From NCBI RefSeq assembly GCF_036825535.1, contig NZ_CP098813.1:744001-808000 (forward strand): a stretch of 64,000 bases of DNA. Reading direction: 5' to 3'. This DNA comes from Parasalinivibrio latis (GTDB lineage Bacteria; Pseudomonadota; Gammaproteobacteria; Enterobacterales; Vibrionaceae). The position numbers and the translations under genes were made by a program. Positions 44,923-53,511 of this stretch are shown piece after piece. Positions within the stretch are counted from its first letter, which is position 1; each line of letters begins with the position of its first letter. Under the pieces are notes generated by a model. That model was not told the DNA's origin, did no database searches, and saw only the letters and a list, made by a program, of their open reading frames with translations.

Positions 44923-47058
44923 ATGTTTGAAGGTGTTTCACTGCGTGCAAAAATCATGTGGGGTAACGGCATAAGTTTGCTGTTTTTACTGATCCTCGGA
45001 GTATTCAGCCTGCTAAGTATCCAGGAACTGAAATCGACAGAAGAGTGGGTTGACCATACCCACCGTGTCATCTTGAAGGCCAAGGAAGTAGAAGCTGCCG
45101 CAGTGGACATGGAAACCGGGAAACGAGGTTACCTGTTGGCGGGTAAGGAGCAGTTTCTGGAACCTTACATCTCTGGACGGCAGCGGTTTGATGCCCTTAT
45201 CGATGAGTTGAAAACAGTTGTTTCAAATGATCCCCCGCAGGTTGTACTTCTTGGTGAAATGGAAGAAACCATATCGGAATGGCAATCGGAAGTAACGGAG
45301 TATGCTATCTCGCTCAGGCGGGAAATCGGCGATGCCAAAAACATGAATGATATGGCCAAACTGATTGGAGAAACCAAGGGGAAGCAGTACTTCGATGAGT
45401 TCCGCAGTTTAATTAGTATGTTTGTTTCCCGAGAGCAGGATCTTTTGAATGAAAGACAATTGGTTTTTTCACAAACTTTCGAACCTGCGGAGTTACGAGA
45501 CGCTGTAAGTTGGGTGACCCATACGCATGAAGTTATCGAACAAGCCCTCATGATTGAAACTGCCGCCCTGGATATGGAAACGGGCATGAGAGGGTACCTA
45601 CTGGCTGGCGAGGAGACATTCCTTGAGCCCTACAATAACGGGAGCCAGCAGTTTTTTATATTGGTCAATGCGCTGAAAAACCGGGTTAGTGACAACCCGG
45701 CTCAGGTTGAACTGCTTCAGGACATTGAAAGTGTCATTTCAGAGTGGCAGGAGCAGGTGGTGGTCTCCCAAATTCAGCTGCGGAGAGACATTGGGCACGC
45801 TAAAACTATGGATGATGTGAGTGATTTTGTTGCGCAGGCGAAGGGGAAAAAATTCTTTGATAAGTTCCGCGAGCAAATCAGGACATTTAATGAGCGTGAA
45901 GAAGCGCTGATGGCGGAGCGAATTAAGGCCGCAGAGACGACGGTAAACGTCGCTTATATCTCTCTGATTGGGGGGATTTTACTGGCCGTGCTTCTTAGTG
46001 TTATCTCTGCGTTGATATTGAGTCGTTCTGTAACCAAACCGTTCAGAGAAATCTTCAAAGGACTGGACAGTTTCAGTACGCGGGAGCTGAACAACATGAG
46101 TGGTGCGTTTATGAGCATTGTCCAGCGGATGGGCCAGGGCTCTGCTCACCTTGCCACGGTCTCTAACAATATTGATGAAGCCAGCCAAAACCTTTTCAAT
46201 ATTTCGAACCAACAGGCAGCCTCTGTGGAACAAACATCGGCTAGCAGTGAACAGATAGCGTCGATGGTAAATGCAAATGCTCAGGCTGCTGAAGAATCGA
46301 GAAATGTTTCCATGACAGTCTCTGAACAGATGGAAGAGCTCGATGAGGCGATGAGTAAAATTTCAGATTCAAACCAGAAAATAGCGGATTTAGTGAAAAT
46401 CATTGAAGAAATTGGAACAAAAACTGAAGTTATTGATGAAATTGTTTTTCAAACCAAACTGCTTTCGTTTAATGCTTCAGTTGAAGCCAAAAGGGCAGGT
46501 GATCATGGCCGGGGCTTTACCGTGGTCGCCCAGGAGGTGGGTAATCTTGCCGAGAAAAGTGGAAGGGCGGCGATGGATATTGCTGCCATTGTAAAACAGA
46601 GCACCAGCGAAGCAGAAGCGATTGTCAGGGAGAATTGCCAAAGGGTGGAAAACGGGGCATCCATCGTATCGACGACCAAGAAACAGACCAAAATTGTTAC
46701 GGAGGAAGCGAAAAAAATCTTCAATGCTTCCAATGAACAATCCCGGGGAATTGAAGAGCTCAGCAGTGCTATTGAGTCAATAAACTTAACCACTCAACAT
46801 GCCTCCACCATTGCTGAACAGGCTTCGATCTCCAGTAACGACTTGCGGACGCAGGCTGATGATCTAAACCGGATGGTGATGAATTTGAACAGCTTCCTTC
46901 GCGGCGAAGAGAATGAACCAGCAGATAGCGTACTGGAGAGCAGCCAACAAGAATTGCCCTCCAACGGTGTTGTTGTCAGCCTGGTTCGCCCCGACGGACA
47001 GGGAGGGAGCGTGAACGACGGAAACAACGAAAACTACAGTGCAAAAAGACATTCATAA
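44923..47058 (+). CDS. Chemoreceptor with a tandemly duplicated CHASE3-like sensor
   Basis: 711 residues from an ATG with AGGGTGA upstream (GTG at 44914 is an alternative). N-terminal helix (ISLLFLLILGVFSLLSI), then two homologous sensor units of about 150 residues: copy 1 WVDHTHRVILKAKEVEAAAVD, METGKRGYLLAG, FLEPY, RREIGDAKNM; copy 2 WVTHTHEVIEQALMIETAALD, METGMRGYLLAG, FLEPY, RRDIGHAKTM. A second helix (YISLIGGILLAVLLSVISALI) leads to HAMP-like and signalling regions with tip FQTKLLSFNASVEAKRAGDHGRGFTVVAQEVGNLA. The ligand is unknown. Confidence 0.92.
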   Translation: MFEGVSLRAKIMWGNGISLLFLLILGVFSLLSIQELKSTEEWVDHTHRVILKAKEVEAAAVDMETGKRGYLLAGKEQFLEPYISGRQRFDALIDELKTVVSNDPPQVVLLGEMEETISEWQSEVTEYAISLRREIGDAKNMNDMAKLIGETKGKQYFDEFRSLISMFVSREQDLLNERQLVFSQTFEPAELRDAVSWVTHTHEVIEQALMIETAALDMETGMRGYLLAGEETFLEPYNNGSQQFFILVNALKNRVSDNPAQVELLQDIESVISEWQEQVVVSQIQLRRDIGHAKTMDDVSDFVAQAKGKKFFDKFREQIRTFNEREEALMAERIKAAETTVNVAYISLIGGILLAVLLSVISALILSRSVTKPFREIFKGLDSFSTRELNNMSGAFMSIVQRMGQGSAHLATVSNNIDEASQNLFNISNQQAASVEQTSASSEQIASMVNANAQAAEESRNVSMTVSEQMEELDEAMSKISDSNQKIADLVKIIEEIGTKTEVIDEIVFQTKLLSFNASVEAKRAGDHGRGFTVVAQEVGNLAEKSGRAAMDIAAIVKQSTSEAEAIVRENCQRVENGASIVSTTKKQTKIVTEEAKKIFNASNEQSRGIEELSSAIESINLTTQHASTIAEQASISSNDLRTQADDLNRMVMNLNSFLRGEENEPADSVLESSQQELPSNGVVVSLVRPDGQGGSVNDGNNENYSAKRHS

Positions 47059-47088
47059 GTTTGGTCTCAAAATTTGGTGTTGATAAGG

Positions 47089-47122
47089 AAAGCGGAGCTA
47101 TTCAGCCCCGCTTTGTTTTTTT
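47089..47122 (+). terminator. Terminator of the chemoreceptor gene
   Basis: Stem AAAGCGGAGC / GCCCCGCTTT (one mismatch), loop of six, then a 7-T run. Confidence 0.85.
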
Positions 47123-47154
47123 CCAGTTGTACCAATCAGGTTGGTTGGCAGGTA

Positions 47155-48552
47155 TTACAGCGGCTGAAAACGAGCAGTAAAGTGACGAAGAACCGGTGGT
47201 TCATAGGTAAATGTGAGTCCCCGGATACTGTCTGGATTGCGGCAGACTTGAATTAATGCGTCAGCAACGTAATCCATGTGGTCATTGGTGTATACCCGAC
47301 GGGGAATGGTCAGGCGCATCAGCTCCAGTGGGGAAGGTTTCTGCTCTCTGGTCACTGGGTCACGTCCCAGTAGCAGTGAACCAATTTCAACCGCCCGGAT
47401 TCCCCCTTCGATATACAGTGCATTGCAAAGGGCATGAGCCGGGAATTGGTGACCTGGGATATGTGGCAGAATTTTGGCCGCATCGACAAACACCGCATGT
47501 CCCCCGGTAGGATACTGAATAGGAATACCACCTTCACGCAGGCGCTCACCCAGATAGGCGACCTGATTAATCCGGTAATTGAGGAAGTCTTCATCAGCCC
47601 CTTCGTATAACCCCCGGGCCAGAGCCTCCATGTCCCTCCCCGCTAACCCGCCGTAGGTCACAAAACCTTCCATGGGTACACAACGTGTCTGTACTGCCTG
47701 GAAAAGTTCGATTTTTTCCCGAATACAGCAAAGCCCGCCGATATTAACCATCGGGTCTTTTTTTGCTGACATGGTCAGCATATCGCCATAGGTATACATT
47801 TCCCGGATTATCTCCAGAATAGACTTATCCTGGTAACCCGGTTCCCGCTGTTTGATAAACCAGGCGTTCTCACAGTACCGGGCAGAGTCAATGACAACCG
47901 GAATATCGTGCTTGACGGCTATCTCATAGACCGCTCTCATGTTTTCCATGGAGACAGGCTGCCCACCAGAGCTGTTGCAGGTGACGGTAGTAATGATAGC
48001 TGCTATGTTGACCGAACCATATTGCCGGATGGTGTCTTCAAGCTTTTCAAGATCGAAGTTACCCTTCCAGTCATAGGCTGTTTCTGTATCTAACGCCTTT
48101 TCTGTCAGTACGTTCAGCGCCTTGCCACCATTGAGCTCCACATGCCCGGCCGTGGTATCAAAGTGGTAATTGGAAATAAAGACCGGATCTTTTCCCCCTC
48201 TGACATTACGCATCCGGTCTATAAGTGCCGGGAAAAGAATCTGTTCTGCCCCCCGGCCCTGGTGGGCAGGCACGACATGTTCATACCGAAAAAAGTGATG
48301 GACGGCTTCACACAGGTTGAAATAGTTACGGCTTCCGGCGTAGGCCTCATCGCCAAGCATGATTCCTGCCCACTGGTTGTCACTCATTGCCCCGGTCCCG
48401 GAGTCAGTCAGTAAATCGATATACACATCTTCGCTGCTGAGCAGGAAGGGGTTAAACCCGGCGTTTTGGAGGGCTTCAATGCGGTCAGCTTCCGTCGTCA
48501 TTCGGATTGGCTCTACCATCTTGATTCGGAAGGGTTCTGGAATACGTTTCAT
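47155..48552 (-). CDS. tnaA: Tryptophanase (tryptophan indole-lyase)
   Basis: PLP enzyme that splits tryptophan into indole, pyruvate and ammonia; 465 residues. The start MKRIPEPFRIKMVEPIRMT has AGGGAT upstream. Markers: DLLTDSGTGAMSD, VPAHQGRGAEQ, FISNYHFDTTAGH, VIDSARYCENAWFIK, the PLP Lys in LTMSAKKDPMVNIGG, and TYEPPVLRHFTAR. GIRAVEIGSLLLGRDP fits tryptophanase rather than tyrosine phenol-lyase, which has an Arg there. A TnaC-like leader lies upstream; no tnaB permease is linked. The indole produced would also serve as a signal. Confidence 0.9.
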   Translation of the reverse strand: MKRIPEPFRIKMVEPIRMTTEADRIEALQNAGFNPFLLSSEDVYIDLLTDSGTGAMSDNQWAGIMLGDEAYAGSRNYFNLCEAVHHFFRYEHVVPAHQGRGAEQILFPALIDRMRNVRGGKDPVFISNYHFDTTAGHVELNGGKALNVLTEKALDTETAYDWKGNFDLEKLEDTIRQYGSVNIAAIITTVTCNSSGGQPVSMENMRAVYEIAVKHDIPVVIDSARYCENAWFIKQREPGYQDKSILEIIREMYTYGDMLTMSAKKDPMVNIGGLCCIREKIELFQAVQTRCVPMEGFVTYGGLAGRDMEALARGLYEGADEDFLNYRINQVAYLGERLREGGIPIQYPTGGHAVFVDAAKILPHIPGHQFPAHALCNALYIEGGIRAVEIGSLLLGRDPVTREQKPSPLELMRLTIPRRVYTNDHMDYVADALIQVCRNPDSIRGLTFTYEPPVLRHFTARFQPL

Positions 48553-48562
48553 GGTGATATCC

Positions 48563-48666
48563 CTGATCACTTGCTGCACCATAAAATTAGGGCAGCGTTG
48601 TAAAATTGCGGCTCGTAAACAGGTGCCCGTTTACGCAGCCAGATATGGATGGGTTGATGTGATCAG
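48563..48666 (-). promoter_or_regulatory. Inverted repeat linking the tnaC stop to the tnaA Shine-Dalgarno
   Basis: On the transcript, CUGAUCAC spans the tnaC stop codon (48666-48659) and GUGAUCAG overlaps the first bases of the tnaA Shine-Dalgarno AGGGAU (48570-48563). An additional perfect 7-bp hairpin, CGTAAAC / GTTTACG, lies between them (48614-48635). Pairing could hide the tnaA start unless a ribosome stalls on tnaC. The repeat core TGATCA is self-palindromic, so chance is not excluded. Confidence 0.4.
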
Positions 48667-48770
48667 TGGGAGCGTGGAAAGTCGTAAGCGAGGCGTATGT
48701 CTTGTGTGTACCAGTGCGGAAACTGGTGGAGGCTGCCGGTGTTGGCAGATTTTGAACTCTGGTTCATCAT
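48663..48770 (-). CDS. tnaC: TnaC-like tryptophan-sensing leader peptide
   Basis: 35 residues, beginning MMNQSSKSANTG and ending HWYTQDIRLAYDFPRSH. A very strong Shine-Dalgarno (GGGAGGAT) precedes the ATG pair. E. coli TnaC stalls ribosomes through W12, D16 and P24; here W20, D24 and P32 have identical spacing (W, +4 D, +12 P), and R26/L27 stand in for K18/I19. It ends 110 nt upstream of tnaA. Unlike E. coli TnaC, it continues three residues (RSH) past the proline. The stalling role is inferred from this pattern and location. Confidence 0.8.
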   Translation of the reverse strand: MMNQSSKSANTGSLHQFPHWYTQDIRLAYDFPRSH

Positions 48771-49305
48771 CTTGATCCTCCCTGTTCGGTTAAATAGCAA
48801 TGGGTACAACGTCGATTATTAACTGTATAGACAATAAACAGTGAAATGCAAGGAAGGTGTGTGACAGACCGCGGGTTTGGTGATTAGTTCAGTGTCTGTT
48901 TATTTGGCATATCTAATAAATACAAAATACATCTAAATCACGAGCGTGAAATTCATTAGCTCTATTTTTATTAATCTTTAACGAAATAATTTATTGAATA
49001 TTTGTTTAAATATATTTGTTTTAATTATCCTTTCATCTTTTCACGGTGTGTATTTTAAATTAATTAAGATTAATTAGTTCCTTTTTGTGATATTTATCGC
49101 GTAATTATGTTTTCTGCGATTTTCATTTTAAAAATATAATCTCACTCGAAGAAACCTTCTTTATATAAAAGGGTTCTCTATATATCAGACCCCGTAACTT
49201 ACTGTCACATTTATATTTTATATGAATGCGAAGGGTTTGTTGGGCTCCTCGATATATAAATGGCGGTAAATAACGCTGATGGAAATATTTAAAGGACGCA
49301 TAAAA
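48771..49305. other. AT-rich regulatory region between tnaC and the porin gene
   Basis: 535 bp holding the divergent promoters. The part from 48900 to 49250 is strongly AT-rich. A TATAAT hexamer at 49135-49140 could be the -10 box of the porin; its -35 is unclear. No gene is seen. Confidence 0.5.
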
Positions 49306-50334
49306 ATGAAAAAAAGCATCATTGCAATCGCAGTAGCAGCAGCAACTCTTTCCGCAACTTCCGTATCAGCAGCAACGGTATACGAAGAAGGTGCAAACAA
49401 AGTGACTATCGGTGGCCGTCTGGCAGTTAAAGCCGTTCACACTGAAAGTGTTGGCACTACCGACAGCTCTACTGAGATGGAAAATGCCAGCTCTCGTATT
49501 ACCTTCGGTTTTGAACACGAAATGACTCCTGGCTGGACTGCCGGTGCAAAAGCTGAGTGGGGCTACGATGCACTTGCTTCAGGCGATCAGGAATTCGGCA
49601 ACCGTCTGGGTAATATCTACTTCAAAAACGACGCAGTAGGTGCCATTGCAGTTGGTAAGCAGTGGTCAGCATACTACGACGTTGTCAGCTATACCGATGT
49701 ACTGTGGATCAACGGTGGTTCTGCATCTGGTGCTTATGACGGCCGTAATGGTCACGGTGATGCCGGTACAGGTCGCGCAGACGATGCGCTGACATACCGC
49801 AATGCAATTGGCGGTCTGAATGTTGCCCTGCAATATCAGTTTGCCGAAGGGACCAATGTGGGTGACCGTGAAAGCGGTATCCAGGGCTCGATGACTTATG
49901 ACTTCGACTTTGGCCTGAGCATGGGGGCGACTTATGGCCAAAATGCTTATAAAGGCAAAGAAGACGGTACGGTTTGGTCTGTTGCAACCAAATATGATAC
50001 CGATGCCGTATATCTGGCAGCACAATACGGTCAGTATGAACATCACCGTAAATTTGATGGCAAAGCAAGTGATCCCGTCAAAGAAGCAACAGGCTATGAG
50101 CTGATTGCTATGTACAAAATCAATGGCGGTGAGTACCAGGTGTACGGTGGTTATAACAGCATTGAAGATGACAATTCATCAGCTGAACTGTCTTACGGTG
50201 TAATCGGTGCGGCATGGGTACCGGGCAAGGTTATCTTTGCAACCGAATACAAGATGGGTGTGACTGAGAAGAACACTGCAGGTACAGATACTGGCGCAGA
50301 CCAGATCGCAGTACTGGCTCGCTACAACTTCTAA
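49306..50334 (+). CDS. Outer-membrane general porin (OmpU/OmpL-like)
   Basis: 342 residues. The signal peptide is MKKSIIAIAVAAATLSATSVSA, followed by TVYEEGANKVTIGGRLAVK. Gram-negative porin features: NASSRITFGFEHEMTPGWTAGAKAEWGY, NRLGNIYFKNDAVGAIAVGKQW, long constriction loop (YTDVLWINGGSASGAYDGRNGHGDAG) and a terminal aromatic residue (VLARYNF) for BAM assembly. RBS AAAGGACG. Codon choice looks like that of a highly expressed gene. The exact orthologue is not assigned. Confidence 0.93.
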   Translation: MKKSIIAIAVAAATLSATSVSAATVYEEGANKVTIGGRLAVKAVHTESVGTTDSSTEMENASSRITFGFEHEMTPGWTAGAKAEWGYDALASGDQEFGNRLGNIYFKNDAVGAIAVGKQWSAYYDVVSYTDVLWINGGSASGAYDGRNGHGDAGTGRADDALTYRNAIGGLNVALQYQFAEGTNVGDRESGIQGSMTYDFDFGLSMGATYGQNAYKGKEDGTVWSVATKYDTDAVYLAAQYGQYEHHRKFDGKASDPVKEATGYELIAMYKINGGEYQVYGGYNSIEDDNSSAELSYGVIGAAWVPGKVIFATEYKMGVTEKNTAGTDTGADQIAVLARYNF

Positions 50335-50366
50335 CTTCCAGAAGTTCTTTTCTATTTTGCGTGTAA

Positions 50367-50392
50367 AAATGCCAGCCCCAGGGCTGGCATTT
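50367..50392 (+). terminator. Terminator of the porin gene
   Basis: Stem AAATGCCAGCCC / GGGCTGGCATTT; the apex closes as a small loop. The T-run is short, but the position right after the porin and the strong stem support it. Confidence 0.72.
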
Positions 50393-50417
50393 CTCGTTTG
50401 GGTATAAACAGATAAGG

Positions 50418-50675
50418 CTAAATAGGCAGCATACGGATAAAGCGGTTAATCCGAGGGTGGCTTATCAGTACAGCACCAATAACCACATAGCTCACAGCGA
50501 AAATACCAATTTCAATGGGGTCACTTCTGCTGAGCAGCACCGCGATAGTAAACACAAACAAGGATGATTCCAGCATCATCAGGTTACGGCGGCTAAGGCG
50601 AAGCAATTCGGCCAGTAACAATCCTGTCAGCCAGAAAAGAAACGCAAGTAAACTCACCAGTATGTAGGCACTCAT
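50418..50675 (-). CDS. Small membrane protein, unknown function
   Basis: 85 residues starting MSAYILVSLLAFLFW, with GGAGAG as RBS; a longer frame is rejected. About three hydrophobic helices (ILVSLLAFLFWLTGLLLAEL, SLFVFTIAVLLS, EIGIFAVSYVVIGAVLI) and a basic C-terminus. No family recognised. Divergent from the gate-domain protein gene. Confidence 0.6.
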   Translation of the reverse strand: MSAYILVSLLAFLFWLTGLLLAELLRLSRRNLMMLESSLFVFTIAVLLSRSDPIEIGIFAVSYVVIGAVLISHPRINRFIRMLPI

Positions 50676-50867
50676 ACAACTCTCCGAGCGCGGTAATGAC
50701 GAAATTTGAAAACACAGGTATTGTAAGAATCGTGGATAAATAAGCAAAGGGTGATAAGCACTAAATCAGGGATTTTTCCAAGGGAAATCACATCTCCTTG
50801 CGTTGAAAATGAGATGCTTTGCTTATGTGGATATGCCGTATGGCTAATATATTTTTCAGGAAGATGT

Positions 50868-51824
50868 ATGAAGGGAAACGCACTTTTCGCCTCCTTGGGC
50901 TCGTTGTTAGGAGATGTCTGCAGAGTCTACTTTACGCTGATTAAAGTGATGGTTCCTGCCCTGGTAGTGGTGAAGGTTCTAGATGAAGTCGGCGGCACAG
51001 AATGGCTGGGGCAGTTGTTGGCTCCGCTGATGCAATTTGTCGGCCTTCCTGGCGAAATGGCCCTGGTATGGGCGGCTGCGATGGTGACCAACCTTTATAC
51101 CGGGATGGTGGTGTTTTTCGATGTTTCGTCAGGCTCCAACCTCACTGTTGCGCAGGTAACCGTTATTGGCAGCATGATTTTGGTTGCCCATGCGCTCCCG
51201 GTGGAAAGTGCGGTGTCTAAAATGGCCGGTGTCCGCTGGCGGGTTACCTTGCCACTGCGCATCATTGGCAGTTTCGCGCTTGGTATTATCACCAACCTCA
51301 CCTACCAGTGGGGGGACTGGAAACAGAAACCGGCTGAAATGCTTTGGAAACCGGAACCCAGTGATACAAGCCTAAGTGCCTGGGTACTGGATCAGATTGG
51401 TGTGCTTATCACCGTGTTTTTTGTGATTGCTGCTCTGATGATTATGCTGAGGATCTTCCGGGTACTGGGGATTGAAAAACTGATGCACTGGTTGCTGAGC
51501 CCGGTTCTGAAGCTGCTCTCCATTGGTAAGGAAGCCAGCAATATTACCATTATCGGTATTACCCTTGGTTTGAGTTTCGGTGCCGGGTTACTGGTGGAAG
51601 AAGCCCGTTCCGGGGCAATCAGCAGGCGAGATATTTTTCTTTCCGTCTGTTTCCTGTGCCTTTGCCACAGCCTGATTGAAGATACTTTGCTTATCTTGCT
51701 GCTGGGTGCTGACCTTACCGGGATCCTGTGGGGGAGGCTGGTCTTTTCACTGGTCGTGATTGCTGTATTTGCCCGCCTGGTAAAACCTTCCCGTTTTGAC
51801 TCACAACCTGCAACCGGGAACTGA
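50868..51824 (+). CDS. Nucleoside-recognition/gate-domain membrane protein
   Basis: 318 residues from MKGNALFASLG (RBS CAGGAAG). Multiple helices. Markers of the Gate family (PF07670, recalled) are AAAMVTNLYTGMVVFFDV, MILVAHALPVESAVSKM and FGAGLLVEEARSG, with acidic and polar residues inside helices. Related proteins include SpmA/SpmB and YjiH/YjiG types. Transported substrate unknown. Confidence 0.75.
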   Translation: MKGNALFASLGSLLGDVCRVYFTLIKVMVPALVVVKVLDEVGGTEWLGQLLAPLMQFVGLPGEMALVWAAAMVTNLYTGMVVFFDVSSGSNLTVAQVTVIGSMILVAHALPVESAVSKMAGVRWRVTLPLRIIGSFALGIITNLTYQWGDWKQKPAEMLWKPEPSDTSLSAWVLDQIGVLITVFFVIAALMIMLRIFRVLGIEKLMHWLLSPVLKLLSIGKEASNITIIGITLGLSFGAGLLVEEARSGAISRRDIFLSVCFLCLCHSLIEDTLLILLLGADLTGILWGRLVFSLVVIAVFARLVKPSRFDSQPATGN

Positions 51825-52032
51825 ATGCCTGTCGCGTTAAACTGATCAGAGCCGGATTGCAGGTCAGCTTGTTTTCCGGTTTCTTCAAGCCCCATCTTGA
51901 TCTGCACTATCTGAACTACTAATCCGCCCCAGTTACCACTCATCCTCTGTCTTTGCCATTTATCTCATCACACTGCAGGCCAATAGGGGCTTGGGTAATC
52001 TGGCTCTGTCAAATAACAGCAAGGACGGGGCA

Positions 52033-52419
52033 ATGACTTATACAGCACTGATGTACCTCCATCTCGGGACTGTACTGCCGGCGTTTTTCATTGGCGGATG
52101 GATGATGGTTGGCCGAAAAGGCAGTGGAAAGCACCGTTTTTTGGGTCTCACATACATGGTTCTGATGCTGGTAACGGCGCTGGTTTCCCTCGGGATGGAA
52201 GCCCGGGTTGGGCCGCAGTTCTTGGGTCACTTTGGTTTTATCCATCTGCTTAGTGTACTGACCGTCTATGCCGTTTTTGAGGGACTCCTGGCGGTGCGCA
52301 GGGGAAATATTCACAAGCACAGGAAGAACATGATGCAACTCTATATCGGTGCCTGTCTGGTGGCTGGCGGACTGGCACTTATGCCCGGAAGGTTCTTGCA
52401 CTCGGTGCTTTTTAGCTGA
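52033..52419 (+). CDS. DUF2306-type small membrane protein
   Basis: 128 residues starting MTYTALMYLHLGTVLPAFFIGGW (RBS AAGGACGGGG). Four helices with conserved His positions: MYLHLGTV, GKHRFLGLTYM, HFGFIHLLSV, IHKHRKNMMQLYIGAC. This His pattern fits DUF2306 proteins. Function unknown. Confidence 0.7.
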   Translation: MTYTALMYLHLGTVLPAFFIGGWMMVGRKGSGKHRFLGLTYMVLMLVTALVSLGMEARVGPQFLGHFGFIHLLSVLTVYAVFEGLLAVRRGNIHKHRKNMMQLYIGACLVAGGLALMPGRFLHSVLFS

Positions 52420-52494
52420 ATCACAAAATTGGGCTACTACGGGTTTTTTCATCCGGTGTGGCTATTAAGATGAATCCAAGACAAAGGAATGGAA

Positions 52495-53511
52495 ATGATG
52501 AACAAGCAAATAACAGCGTTATCTGGGCGCGGCTTATTGGTGACTATGGGGTTTTGTGTCGTTGTGTCTCTGTTTACCCAGAGTTTAAACCAAGGGTGGT
52601 ACAGCACTGATTTGGCGATATCTGTGGGGTTTGGCCTCAGTTGCCATGGATTGAATATGTTGGTGAACCGGTGGTTCCCGGCCTGGTCAACACTCCTCCA
52701 GATATCTGTGGCGACGGTAATCGGGGTATGTCTCGGTCTTCTCAATATGATGTTCTGGGTCTATCTGGAATCTGGGCGCTGGTTGATGAACGAACTGGCC
52801 GCTACTGCTTTGATAGCTGTCGTATTGTCGGTTGCCATTTCGTTTTTCTTTGTCCACCGGGAAATTGCTCTCAAGGCTGAAGCTGATTTGCGCGAAGCCC
52901 GGATGAGGGAAAGTGAGCAACAGCGTGCGTTGGTACAAAGCCAGTTGATGACGCTTCAAAGCCAGATCGAGCCCCATTTCCTGTTCAATACCCTGGCAAC
53001 CCTGGATGTACTTATTGTCCAGGATCCGGAAAAAGCCCGTCTTTTGCTTTCTAAAATTACCGAGTTGCTGCGAGCAAACCTTCGACATAACCGGGAAGAC
53101 AGCGTGACGCTTGCCGATGAAAAAACACTGCTTGATAACTACCTGTCCATTCAACAACTTCGCCTCGGAGAACGTATGACCTTCAGAATCAGTGTGGATG
53201 AGAAACTGTCACCTGATACCCTGATTCCTCCATATATGATCCAGCCCTTGGTTGAAAATGCGGTTGTACATGGTATTGAGCCCGATACCCAGAGTGGACA
53301 CATTGATGTACGCATCATGCGGCAAGGGAACCGGTTGGTGACAGAGGTAGAAGATAACGGTCAGGGGATGGGGTCAAACGGCGGCCATGGTGTCAGCCTG
53401 ACGAATATCCGCTCCCGCCTGGCAACCCTGTACGGTGAAAACGGTAAGTTGACGTTGAAAGAAGGAAGCAACGGCGGATTTATTGCAAAAGTGGAGTGGT
53501 TATGCGGGTAG
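52495..53511 (+). CDS. LytS/YehU-type sensor histidine kinase
   Basis: 338 residues; ATGs at 52489, 52495 and 52498 are all in frame, and AAGGA at 52484 best fits 52495. About four N-terminal helices, a coiled coil (KAEADLREARMRESEQQRALV), then His_kinase region QSQIEPHFLFNTLATLDVLI with the phospho-accepting His. The ATPase part has QPLVENAVVHGIEP, EVEDNGQGM and GVSLTNIRSRLATLYG. It overlaps the response-regulator gene by 10 bp, so the pair is coupled. Confidence 0.9.
   Translation: MMNKQITALSGRGLLVTMGFCVVVSLFTQSLNQGWYSTDLAISVGFGLSCHGLNMLVNRWFPAWSTLLQISVATVIGVCLGLLNMMFWVYLESGRWLMNELAATALIAVVLSVAISFFFVHREIALKAEADLREARMRESEQQRALVQSQLMTLQSQIEPHFLFNTLATLDVLIVQDPEKARLLLSKITELLRANLRHNREDSVTLADEKTLLDNYLSIQQLRLGERMTFRISVDEKLSPDTLIPPYMIQPLVENAVVHGIEPDTQSGHIDVRIMRQGNRLVTEVEDNGQGMGSNGGHGVSLTNIRSRLATLYGENGKLTLKEGSNGGFIAKVEWLCG

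Noticed and set aside
47155..48552. Tyrosine phenol-lyase
   Set aside because: Segment GIRAVEIGS and the TnaC-like leader favour tryptophanase; TPL carries an arginine at the discriminating position.
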